Source: an uncultured Collinsella sp. (lineage in GTDB: Bacteria > Actinomycetota > Coriobacteriia > Coriobacteriales > Coriobacteriaceae). Taken from it: DNA of 12,690 bases. The stretch covers positions 1-12,690 of the forward strand of contig CABRZC010000061.1 of NCBI GenBank assembly GCA_902475375.1, in the 5' to 3' direction. Made by a program: the position numbers and the translations under genes. The notes under the pieces were generated by a model. That model did no database searches and was not told where the DNA came from. It saw only the letters and a program-made list of their open reading frames with translations. Position 1 is the stretch's first letter; every line of letters begins with the position of its first letter. Of the stretch, positions 5,781 to 12,010 are shown piece by piece.

Positions 5781-6578
5781 ATGGGTCTTGAAGGAATCAG
5801 GCTGATTGCATGCGATTTGGACGGCACGTTGCTGCATCCGGGGGAGCGCGAGCCGCGTTCCGAGGCCTTTGAACTCATTGATGAGCTGCATCGTCGCGGT
5901 ATCGTGTTTATGCCGGCGAGTGGCCGTCAATATGCGAGCTTGCGCTATCTGTTTGCCCCGGTGGCCGATGAGCTCGCCTATGTATGCGAAAACGGCGCCC
6001 TGGTCATGAGCGAGGGGCGTGCTGTCGTCAAGCGCTCTATGGGGCGTGACCTGGCGATGGATATCGCGAATGCCGTGGTCGCCTATCCCCATGCCGACGT
6101 GACACTTTCGTGCGAGGGGCACCTCTACACCATAAGCGGCAACGATGCGTTTGTTGACCACCTGCGCTATGAGGTCCACTGCGATGTGGCGGTGGTCGAC
6201 CGTCCCGAGGACATTGACGAGGATGTCATTAAGATTGCGTTTCAAACGCCCGAGACAGAGCAGCCGGCGGCGCTGGAGTATTTCGAGCGCCTCTTTAGCG
6301 ACCGTGTCGACGTGATGACGTCGGGAACCGAATGGACCGATTTTATCGGCTTTGATTCGGGCAAAGGGTCCGCGCTTGCCGATTATGGTTGCGCGCTGGG
6401 GATCTCACTTAACGAAATGATGGCGTTTGGCGATAACGAAAACGATCGCGACATGCTCAACGTGGTGGGCCATCCCTATCTGATGGAGGACTGCAATCCC
6501 AGCATGCGCGGTGTCAATGACCGTGTCCGCTACGTGCGCGCGGTTGAAGAAGAGCTGCGTCGTCTACTTGCTGAGTAG
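5781..6578 (+). CDS. Cof-type HAD-superfamily phosphatase
   Basis: A 265-residue cytoplasmic phosphatase of the HAD IIB (Cof) class, whose members dephosphorylate sugar phosphates, nucleotides or cofactor intermediates. All four HAD motifs are visible: motif I D12-x-D14-GT (CDLDGTLL), motif II in MPASGRQ (about residue 50), motif III lysine in FDSGKGSAL, and motif IV FGDNENDRDML, with a typical C2 cap between. The substrate cannot be deduced. The ATG at 5781 follows GGGGGAAAG closely; the frame is open upstream to 5721, but that would start inside the preceding hairpin. It is convergent with the Fur-family gene, with 14 bases between stop codons. Confidence 0.92.
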   Translation: MGLEGIRLIACDLDGTLLHPGEREPRSEAFELIDELHRRGIVFMPASGRQYASLRYLFAPVADELAYVCENGALVMSEGRAVVKRSMGRDLAMDIANAVVAYPHADVTLSCEGHLYTISGNDAFVDHLRYEVHCDVAVVDRPEDIDEDVIKIAFQTPETEQPAALEYFERLFSDRVDVMTSGTEWTDFIGFDSGKGSALADYGCALGISLNEMMAFGDNENDRDMLNVVGHPYLMEDCNPSMRGVNDRVRYVRAVEEELRRLLAE

Positions 6579-6592
6579 GCATGTCCCAAAAT

Positions 6593-6973
6593 CTACCTAC
6601 AGTTGGGGCAGAGGCCCTCGAAGATGGTGTAGTGCGAGGTGACGTTCCAGCCGATTTGCTCGGACGCCTTGGCGTCGAGTTGGGCATCGAAGGGGAGCGG
6701 TACGTCGATGACGCGGCTGCACGAGGTGCAGATGATATGCGCATGCGGCTCGATGGTGCGATCGAAGCGGCTGCCGCCCGGTGTCTTGATGGAGAGGATC
6801 TCCCCGGCGTCGGCCAAGAGATTGAGATTGCGGTAGACCGTACCGCGGCTGATTTTGTCATCCTGCGCGCGCACGGCGTTGTAGATCTCATCGGCGGTGG
6901 GGTGGTTATAGCTTTGGCGCACGGCGTCAAGAACCAGCTTCCGCTGCTTGGTGTTTCTTCTTTGCACCGCCAT
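6593..6973 (-). CDS. perR: Fur-family regulator, PerR-like peroxide sensor
   Basis: A 126-residue DNA-binding regulator with an N-terminal winged helix (about 1-65, TVYRNLNLLADAG as recognition region) and a C-terminal dimer domain. The structural zinc site is complete: C82-x2-C85 and C122-x2-C125. Regulatory metal ligands matching B. subtilis PerR are H24, D71 (SRFD), H77, H79 (PHAHIIC) and D90 (VID). An Asp at the last place is typical of PerR, whereas Fur normally has Glu, so peroxide sensing is favoured; the exact sensor cannot be proved from sequence. The ATG at 6973 is preceded by GAGG. The acylphosphatase ends 61 bases upstream on the same strand, so this could be the last gene of that transcript or have its own promoter. 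Confidence 0.88.
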   Translation of the reverse strand: MAVQRRNTKQRKLVLDAVRQSYNHPTADEIYNAVRAQDDKISRGTVYRNLNLLADAGEILSIKTPGGSRFDRTIEPHAHIICTSCSRVIDVPLPFDAQLDAKASEQIGWNVTSHYTIFEGLCPNCR

Positions 6974-7034
6974 GCGCCTCGCCTCTTTTCTGTCAACGGT
7001 CGTAGGTAAATGATACCGTATTTAGCACACAATA

Positions 7035-7445
7035 CTAATAACGAGGACTGAAACCGTCTTCATTGGTAAGTGGGGCTCGGGCCTGGGCGTCTGCGAGGCG
7101 AAAACGCGTTCCCATGCGCTCGTAGGAGGCATGAAGCGCCTCGAGATGAGATAGGATGTTTGCCGGAGCCCCCTGTATCTCCATCTCGACGGAGCCGTCT
7201 TCCATGTTACGCACCCAGCCGGTGAGTGCGCGTGCCTGCGCGAGGTTGGTGTTGGTAAAGCGAAAACCAACGCCCTGGACTTGGCCCTCCCACCGCAGAA
7301 AATAGCGCTGCGGAGTGTCTTGAGTGGCCTCGTCGCTTGCGAGCACAGTAAGCCTGCGGCGCAGCTCGAGCTCGATGTTTGATGGTTTTTGAGGCTCTCG
7401 ACTGCTGCCGGTGACGCTGGAGAAGAACGTATCGAAGAGGCCCAT
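7035..7445 (-). CDS. acyP: Acylphosphatase with N-terminal extension
   Basis: A 136-residue protein. The acylphosphatase domain occupies about residues 48-136 and contains both catalytic residues: R62 in GQVQGVGFRF, and N80 in GWVRNMEDGSV. The family hydrolyses acyl phosphates such as acetyl phosphate or 1,3-bisphosphoglycerate. The usual protein has about 90 residues; here some 47 extra residues lead in, beginning MGLFDTFFSS and then highly charged, with no recognised domain. The start codon lies two bases after the stop of the oxidoreductase gene (TAGCGATG), so translation is coupled. The physiological link to that oxidoreductase is unknown. Confidence 0.92.
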   Translation of the reverse strand: MGLFDTFFSSVTGSSREPQKPSNIELELRRRLTVLASDEATQDTPQRYFLRWEGQVQGVGFRFTNTNLAQARALTGWVRNMEDGSVEMEIQGAPANILSHLEALHASYERMGTRFRLADAQARAPLTNEDGFSPRY

Positions 7446-7447
7446 CG

Positions 7448-8554
7448 CTAGGCCTGCTTGACTGAATCGGCGGGGAAGGTAATGCCGGCCTGCTGACGCA
7501 CGGCATCCATGATGCGGAGCGAGACGAGCGTGACATCGCGGTAGTGGCCGAGCTCGTGGCGTCCCGCTGGGGTCTCCCAGATCTCTTCCTTAACGTTATC
7601 GATGTTACCGATGGCGGTGACAAAGTCTATGAGTTCGTATTCCATAGTGTTGCTCGATTTGGGTAGGTCGAGCGCGCGGCCGTTGTCGTCCTGTTCGCGC
7701 GGTGCCTCGGTCGCCGAGCCGCGTACGACGTCGCCGCGATAGTCGATGCGGACGTTGCGGGGCGTGGACAGATGGTCGATCTGGATAGTGCCACGCTCGC
7801 CTTCGATCTGCGAGGGCAGCAGGTCATTCGTAATTTTGGAGTGCGCGAGCTCGACGGAGATACGGCCACCGCCATAGCTGGCGAGAATGGAACCGCAACC
7901 GTCGATGGGGCCATGGGTGAGCTCTTGCGTTGAGGGGTCGAGCAGCGTGGTCATGCTGGTGAGACCAGAGGGCATGCCGAAAATCTCGACCATGGGCTCG
8001 ACGGCGTAGACGCCAATGTCCATGAGGGAACCCGATGCCATATTGCAGTCGAAGATATTGGTGGCGCGTCCAGCGAGGATTTCGTTGTAGCGTGAGGAAT
8101 ACTTGCCAAAGCGCAGTGAGGCGCGGCGAATGGGCGCAATCTCGCCCAGAGCGTCCTCAATGGCGTGGAAGGCGGGGTCGTGAAGCGGGCGCATGGCCTC
8201 GAGGGCCACGACGCCTGCTGCCTCGGCAGCGCGGAAGACTTCCAGTGCCTGCGCTTCGGTGGCGCAGAAGGGCTTCTCGACGATGACGTGCTTGCCACCG
8301 GCGATGCAGGCGAGCGCCTGCTCGTGATGGAGCGCGTTGGGGCTGCCGATGTAGACGGCGTCGACGTCGTCGGCGGACGCAAGCTCGTCAAGTGCGGTGA
8401 AGTTGCGTTCGCCGCCGTGTTCGGCGGTAAAGGCGGCGCCACGATCTGCGTCGCGCGAGAGCGTGCCTACGAATGTAGCCTGGTCGTTGGCATTGACGAC
8501 CTGGATAAAGTCGTCGGTGATCATGGATGTGCCGATGGTTGCGATGCGCAGCAT
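7448..8554 (-). CDS. Gfo/Idh/MocA-family NAD(P)-dependent oxidoreductase
   Basis: A 368-residue cytoplasmic dehydrogenase. The N-terminal Rossmann fold starts MLRIATIGTSMITDDF, a slightly unusual glycine pattern, followed by VYIGSPNALHHEQAL and the diagnostic E93-K94-P95. The C-terminal domain carries SLMDIGVYAVEP (D179, Y183), where this family places catalytic residues. Members act on sugars, inositols or related polyols; the substrate is not evident. The ATG at 8554 follows AAGGGGGAC. The frame remains open for 147 codons further upstream only because it shadows rnhA, so the shorter start is right. It is coupled to the acylphosphatase downstream and lies 73 bases after rnhA; a TACACT sequence in that gap could be a -10 element. 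Confidence 0.93.
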   Translation of the reverse strand: MLRIATIGTSMITDDFIQVVNANDQATFVGTLSRDADRGAAFTAEHGGERNFTALDELASADDVDAVYIGSPNALHHEQALACIAGGKHVIVEKPFCATEAQALEVFRAAEAAGVVALEAMRPLHDPAFHAIEDALGEIAPIRRASLRFGKYSSRYNEILAGRATNIFDCNMASGSLMDIGVYAVEPMVEIFGMPSGLTSMTTLLDPSTQELTHGPIDGCGSILASYGGGRISVELAHSKITNDLLPSQIEGERGTIQIDHLSTPRNVRIDYRGDVVRGSATEAPREQDDNGRALDLPKSSNTMEYELIDFVTAIGNIDNVKEEIWETPAGRHELGHYRDVTLVSLRIMDAVRQQAGITFPADSVKQA

Positions 8555-8627
8555 GTGTCCCCCTTGCGTTGTTTGGCCTACAGGACGAGTGTAGCGCGGG
8601 AGGACATAAAAGCGTGCGAAAACGCCG

Positions 8628-9113
8628 TTACAGGTCGCTCTCGCTAAAGCCGGTGTCGATATCGAGGTTGGCTCCGTCGGCCGCGGTGGTGGCGAGCTCG
8701 TCGCAGCGCTCATTGAGCTCGTGGCCGGCATGCCCCTTAACCCAGATGAACTCCACCTTATGCTTGCTCTTTGCGGCAAGCAGGCGCTCCCACAGGTCGC
8801 GGTTCTTGACGGGCTGCTTGTTGGCAGTTTTCCACCCGCGCTTTTTCCAGCCGTCGATCCAGTGTTTGTTGAAGGCGTTGACGACGTATTGCGAATCGGA
8901 ATGGACCTCGACCTCGCAGGGGCGGTTAAGTGCCTCGAGCGCCACGATGACCGCCATGAGCTCCATGCGGTTGTTAGTGGTCTTGGCGTAGCCACGCGAA
9001 AGCTCGGAGGTGAAGGTCTTGCCGGCGGGGTTGGTGTACTTGAGCACGGCGCCGTAGCCGCCGCGTCCCGGATTTGATCGGGCCGAGCCGTCGGTATAGA
9101 TGATGACCTTCAC
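8628..9113 (-). CDS. rnhA: Ribonuclease HI
   Basis: A 161-residue enzyme that cuts the RNA strand of RNA-DNA hybrids, removing primers and R-loops. The catalytic DEDD set is visible: D8 (YTDGSARSNPG), E51 (NNRMEL), D73 (HSDSQYVV) and D138 (NERCDEL), with H128 in WVKGHAGH and the basic handle region WKKRGWKTANKQPVKNRDLW. The start is GTG at 9113 after AGGA. An ATG two bases earlier is out of frame and followed at once by TGA, and a longer frame to 9164 lacks a ribosome site and adds non-family residues. It is first in a same-strand series with the oxidoreductase, acylphosphatase and PerR-like genes. Confidence 0.96.
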   Translation of the reverse strand: MKVIIYTDGSARSNPGRGGYGAVLKYTNPAGKTFTSELSRGYAKTTNNRMELMAVIVALEALNRPCEVEVHSDSQYVVNAFNKHWIDGWKKRGWKTANKQPVKNRDLWERLLAAKSKHKVEFIWVKGHAGHELNERCDELATTAADGANLDIDTGFSESDL

Positions 9114-9212
9114 ATGGTTCCTTTCGTTGGGTACGCTTCGTGTGAGTGACCATTGTAGCGCCATGCCTGCCGGGGGCTAGCAATTTACGATTTCTATCCC
9201 GTCTTCCGACAG

Positions 9213-10115
9213 TTAGTTGGCATGGATGATGCGGTTGAGCTCGTCGAGGTATTGCCGCAAGAGAGGAGAGGGCTTGCGCTCGTCGTGCATGATATATCCT
9301 ACGTGCATCGTTGGGGCGTCTGCTAACGGGATCGATGCCATACCCCACTGCATTTCATTGGAAAGGACACCGGTCGACAGGGTGTAACCGTTCGACGTGA
9401 TAAGTAAGTTAGTAAGTGTTCCGCGGTCCGAGATTCGTATGTTGCGGTCGCAAGGGATATAGCTAAAAGGTTCCTCGGCGTAATAGAAGGAGTTTGAGGT
9501 TCCCTGCTCAAAGCTGTAGCGCGTATAGGGCGTGAGGTCGGCAAGGGACAGCTGAGGGCGGCGTGCGAGCGGGTGGCGTTCGCTAACGAAGACGTGGACC
9601 GTCGCGTCGAAGAGGGGATGGAAGCTTGCGCGGGCATCGGCGAAGGCCTTCTGCAGAACGCGGGCGTTAAAGTCATCCAGGTACAGAATGCCGATATCGC
9701 TGCGAAATGCGCGGACGTCGTCGATGATCTGCGAGGTGGTGGTCTCGCGCATGATGAACTCAAACTTACTGTCGCGGCAGCGCTCGACGACGTTGACAAA
9801 GGCCTTGACCGAAAAAGCGTAGTGCTGGGCCGAGACGGCAAGGCGCGCCTGGGGTGTGCCGCCGTCCTCGTAGCGTGCCTCGAGCATGTCGGCCTGCTCT
9901 ACGACCTGGCGCGCATAGCCCAATAGCTCGGTGCCGTCGTTGGTGAGCGTGACGCCGCGGCTGGAGCGCGTAAAGATCTCCAGATGGAGCTCCTGTTCCA
10001 GGCTTTTGACAGCGTTTGAGATGTTGGACTGTGCCGTATAAAGGCGCTGGGCTGCGGCGTTGATCGATCCGGACTCTGCCACGGCGATCAAAAAACGAAG
10101 TTGCTGGAGGGTCAT
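9213..10115 (-). CDS. LysR-family transcriptional regulator, divergent from metY
   Basis: A 300-residue regulator of standard LysR length. The N-terminal winged helix-turn-helix spans residues 1-60 (LRFLIAVAESGSINAAAQRL then SNISNAVKSLEQEL), followed by a linker helix and a periplasmic-binding-like effector domain (about 90-295). It is transcribed away from metY across a 272-bp gap that contains an ATC-N9-GAT site, so by the usual LysR arrangement it probably controls metY and itself in response to a sulfur metabolite; this is inference. The ATG at 10115 has AAGGA nine bases upstream. Its effector and regulon cannot be deduced. A gap of 99 bases with no visible gene separates it from rnhA. 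Confidence 0.94.
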   Translation of the reverse strand: MTLQQLRFLIAVAESGSINAAAQRLYTAQSNISNAVKSLEQELHLEIFTRSSRGVTLTNDGTELLGYARQVVEQADMLEARYEDGGTPQARLAVSAQHYAFSVKAFVNVVERCRDSKFEFIMRETTTSQIIDDVRAFRSDIGILYLDDFNARVLQKAFADARASFHPLFDATVHVFVSERHPLARRPQLSLADLTPYTRYSFEQGTSNSFYYAEEPFSYIPCDRNIRISDRGTLTNLLITSNGYTLSTGVLSNEMQWGMASIPLADAPTMHVGYIMHDERKPSPLLRQYLDELNRIIHAN

Positions 10116-10137
10116 CGGCGCCCATCCTTTCGATAGC

Positions 10138-10154
10138 TATCTAAAAAACCGATA
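10138..10154. promoter_or_regulatory. Candidate LysR-type binding site (ATC-N9-GAT)
   Basis: TATC (10138-10141) and GATA (10151-10154) are inverted around nine bases, matching the ATC-N9-GAT variant of the LysR recognition pattern. A separate perfect palindrome GATAGCTATC (10132-10141) overlaps its left half. The site lies about 25 bp upstream of the metY -35 and just upstream of the lysR start, the usual position for an activator that also controls its own gene. Short motifs like this also occur by chance. Confidence 0.35.
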
Positions 10155-10176
10155 ACAAGTTAGCGCTTTTAAGTGA

Positions 10177-10205
10177 TTGACCGAGCAAAACAATGCTCGT
10201 ACTAT
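10177..10205 (+). promoter_or_regulatory. metY promoter with an inverted repeat in the spacer
   Basis: TTGACC (10177-10182, five of six consensus bases) and TACTAT (10200-10205, four of six) are separated by exactly 17 bp. The perfect inverted repeat CGAGCA (10182-10187) and TGCTCG (10194-10199) fills the spacer and touches both elements. Bound by a protein, this would block or realign RNA polymerase. Transcription would begin near 10212, giving a leader of about 175 bases. Confidence 0.6.
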
Positions 10206-10211
10206 TCAAAA

Positions 10212-10387
10212 CACACAAAGGCGGTAGGTAATTAAGCCGACCAAGGAACCGGGATGCGAAAGGAGGCCCGCATATGAATTGCTTACCAAGACGAATGCCG
10301 GGCTCCTGTTTGCGCCCGTCGGCGTGATCAGGAGACAGCGACTTACTTCTCTTACTCTTATTACTTTCTTCGATCAAGGAGATCATC
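10212..10387 (+). promoter_or_regulatory. metY leader: candidate sulfur amino-acid attenuator
   Basis: The predicted leader holds a short ORF and mutually exclusive pairings. One structure pairs 261-264 and 266-270 (offset 10000) with 304-307 and 299-303, burying the leader ORF's ribosome site. The alternative pairs CTCCTG (10303-10308) with CAGGAG (10329-10334), closing over an inner stem GCGCC/GGCGT (10312-10316, 10321-10325). The same CTCCT could also pair with AGGAG of the metY ribosome site (10377-10381). A pyrimidine-rich, apparently unstructured tract (about 10339-10371) leads into the metY start. I see no SAM riboswitch core and no T-box sequence. Pairings were found by eye, not folded. 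Confidence 0.5.
10274..10327 (+). CDS. 17-residue leader peptide upstream of metY
   Basis: An ATG at 10274 preceded by AAAGGAGG at good spacing opens MNCLPRRMPGSCLRPSA, ending at TGA 10325-10327, 60 bases before metY. Two of 17 codons are Cys (positions 3 and 12), and Met recurs at position 8. The ribosome site is as strong as any in the window, which argues for real translation. The second Cys codon (10307-10309) overlaps the CTCCTG element that can mask downstream ribosome sites, so stalling for lack of cysteinyl-tRNA would change leader structure. It is too short to have an enzymatic function. Cys-containing leader peptides before sulfur genes are known in other actinobacteria; I cannot show homology to those. 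Confidence 0.6.
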   Translation: MNCLPRRMPGSCLRPSA

Positions 10388-11698
10388 ATGAGCCAGTTTA
10401 TCAACAACCCCGAGCACACCTTTGGTTTCGATACCCTGCAGCTGCACGTTGGCCAGGAGAGCGCCGATCCTGCATCCGACTCCCGTGCTGTGCCTATCTA
10501 TCAAACCACGAGCTATGTGTTCCGCAACTCCCAGCACGCCGCCGACCGCTTTGGTCTTGCCGACGCCGGTAACATCTACGGCCGTCTGACCAACTCCACC
10601 CAGGGCGTCTTCGAGGACCGTATCGCTGCGCTCGAGGGCGGCGTTGCTGGCCTCGCCGTCGCCTCTGGCGCCGCCGCCATCACCTATACCCTGCAGGCCC
10701 TCGCCCAGGCCGGTGACCACGTGGTCGCCCAGAAGACCATCTACGGCGGTTCCTACAACCTGCTGGAGCACACGCTCTCCCAGTTTGGTGTCGAGACCAC
10801 CTTCGTCGATGCCCATAACCTGGACGAGGTCGAGGGCGCCATCAAGGACAACACCACGGTCATCTATCTCGAGACGCTCGGTAACCCCAACTCCGACATC
10901 CCCAACATCGACGCCATCTCCGAGATCGCCAAGAAGCATGGCCTGCCGGTTGTCGTCGACAACACCTTCGGCACCCCGTATCTGTTCCGTCCGCTGGAGC
11001 ATGGTGCCAACATCGTCGTCCACTCCGCAACCAAGTTTATCGGCGGCCACGGCACCCCGCTGGGCGGTGTGATCGTCGACGGCGGTAACTTCGATTGGAA
11101 GGCGAGTGGCAAGTACGCCCAGATCGCTGAGCCCAACCCCTCCTACCACGGTGTTTCGTTTGCCGAGGCTGCCGGTCCCGCCGCCTTTGCAACCTATGTC
11201 CGCGCTATCCTGCTGCGTGACGAGGGTGCCTGCATCAGCCCGTTCAACGCCTGGGTCCTGCTCCAGGGCACCGAGACTCTGTCGCTGCGCGTTGACCGTC
11301 ATGTCGAGAACACCAAGAAGGTCGTTGAGTTCCTGACCGGTGACAGCCACGTCGCCAAGGTGAACCACCCGAGCCTGCCCGAGCATCCCGACCATGAGCT
11401 GTACCAGAAGTACTTCCCCAACGGCGGTGCCTCGATCTTTACCTTTGAGATTAAGGGTGGCCAGGAGGCAGCTTGGAAGTTCATCGATCATCTGCAGGTG
11501 TTCTCGCTGCTCGCCAACGTGGCCGACGTCAAGTCGCTCGTCGTGCACCCGGCTACCACCACGCACTCCCAGCTCTCTGCCGAGGAGCTCGCCGAGCAGA
11601 ACATCACGCCCTCCACGATCCGTCTTTCCATCGGTACCGAGAACGCCGAGGACATCATTTGGGATCTGAAGCAGGCCTTTGCCGCACTGGACGAGTAA
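10388..11698 (+). CDS. metY: O-acetylhomoserine sulfhydrylase (aminocarboxypropyltransferase)
   Basis: A 436-residue PLP enzyme of the Cys/Met gamma-family that joins O-acetyl-L-homoserine with sulfide to give L-homocysteine and acetate, the direct sulfhydrylation route to methionine. The PLP lysine is K216 in VHSATKFIGGHG; the phosphate-binding Y64 and R66 (IYGRLTN), the stacking Y119 (TIYGGSYNLL) and D191 (VVDNTFGTP) are present. Length and the C-terminal VKSLVVHPATTTHSQL favour MetY over the shorter MetB/MetC types. Codon choice is markedly biased to C-ending codons compared with its neighbours, suggesting high expression. The ATG at 10388 has AAGGAG at six-base spacing. Regulation probably involves the divergent LysR protein and the leader peptide. 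A strong terminator follows at 11761. Confidence 0.96.
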   Translation: MSQFINNPEHTFGFDTLQLHVGQESADPASDSRAVPIYQTTSYVFRNSQHAADRFGLADAGNIYGRLTNSTQGVFEDRIAALEGGVAGLAVASGAAAITYTLQALAQAGDHVVAQKTIYGGSYNLLEHTLSQFGVETTFVDAHNLDEVEGAIKDNTTVIYLETLGNPNSDIPNIDAISEIAKKHGLPVVVDNTFGTPYLFRPLEHGANIVVHSATKFIGGHGTPLGGVIVDGGNFDWKASGKYAQIAEPNPSYHGVSFAEAAGPAAFATYVRAILLRDEGACISPFNAWVLLQGTETLSLRVDRHVENTKKVVEFLTGDSHVAKVNHPSLPEHPDHELYQKYFPNGGASIFTFEIKGGQEAAWKFIDHLQVFSLLANVADVKSLVVHPATTTHSQLSAEELAEQNITPSTIRLSIGTENAEDIIWDLKQAFAALDE

Positions 11699-11708
11699 GG
11701 CGACTTGT

Positions 11709-11723
11709 GCAAGGACCCCTTGC
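11709..11723. repeat. Small hairpin just after metY
   Basis: GCAAGG (11709-11714) and CCTTGC (11718-11723) pair perfectly around ACC, ten bases after the metY stop. No T run follows; it may protect the 3' end ahead of the main terminator. Confidence 0.4.
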
Positions 11724-11760
11724 GACTCGATAGGTATAACTGCATAAAATGCCTGCTCAA

Positions 11761-11799
11761 GGCGCCTGTGCGAACAATGGTCGCACAGGCGCCTTTTTT
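11761..11799 (+). terminator. Strong intrinsic terminator of metY
   Basis: GGCGCCTGTGCGA (11761-11773) and its exact complement (11781-11793) form a 13-bp GC-rich stem with a seven-base loop, followed at once by six T (11794-11799). This is a textbook Rho-independent terminator, 62 bases after the metY stop codon. Confidence 0.95.
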
Positions 11800-11810
11800 G
11801 CATAGAGAGG

Positions 11811-11834
11811 GTGCAAAAACAGGGTTTTTGGCAC
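11811..11834. promoter_or_regulatory. Palindrome upstream of the secreted-protein gene, possible operator
   Basis: GTGCAAAAAC (11811-11820) mirrors GTTTTT-G-GCAC (11824-11834) around AGG, with one unpaired G. A second inverted repeat, AAAACTC (11857-11863) with GAGTTTT (11879-11885), follows. The 211 bases between the metY terminator and the next gene contain no convincing ORF; TACTAT at 11940-11945 could be a -10 but lacks a good -35. These repeats may be regulator sites; no known consensus was matched. Confidence 0.3.
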
Positions 11835-12010
11835 GCTTTATGCAATCGAGATGTGGAAAACTCCTGTTGAGAGGATGTGAGTTTTACGCAAATGACGTGC
11901 GCCTTTTGAGAAAAACCGCAGGTCGCGATTTGCTCGGGGTACTATGCAGCGCGATCGAATCACACGCAGCTCAAACGCAGCAAAAACGCACTACGGAGGT
12001 TTCCAGCTAC

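Noticed and set aside
8555..8995. Upstream extension of the Gfo/Idh reading frame
   Set aside because: The added 147 residues are a frame-shifted reading of rnhA and the gap; the ATG at 8554 has a good ribosome site and starts the Rossmann fold.
10212..10387. SAM-I, SAM-IV or T-box riboswitch before metY
   Set aside because: I looked for the SAM-core and T-box conserved sequences and saw none. The small ORF and pairings fit translational attenuation better, but a covariance search was not possible.
10279..10572. + strand frame starting in the metY leader and running into metY
   Set aside because: It overlaps metY in another frame with no ribosome site of its own; its translation has no recognisable feature.
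10361..11845. Long - strand open frame (494 codons) opposite metY
   Set aside because: It is the shadow of metY, whose extreme codon bias removes stops from the opposite strand. The translation is low-complexity Gly/Val/Asp-rich, and metY is a certain gene.
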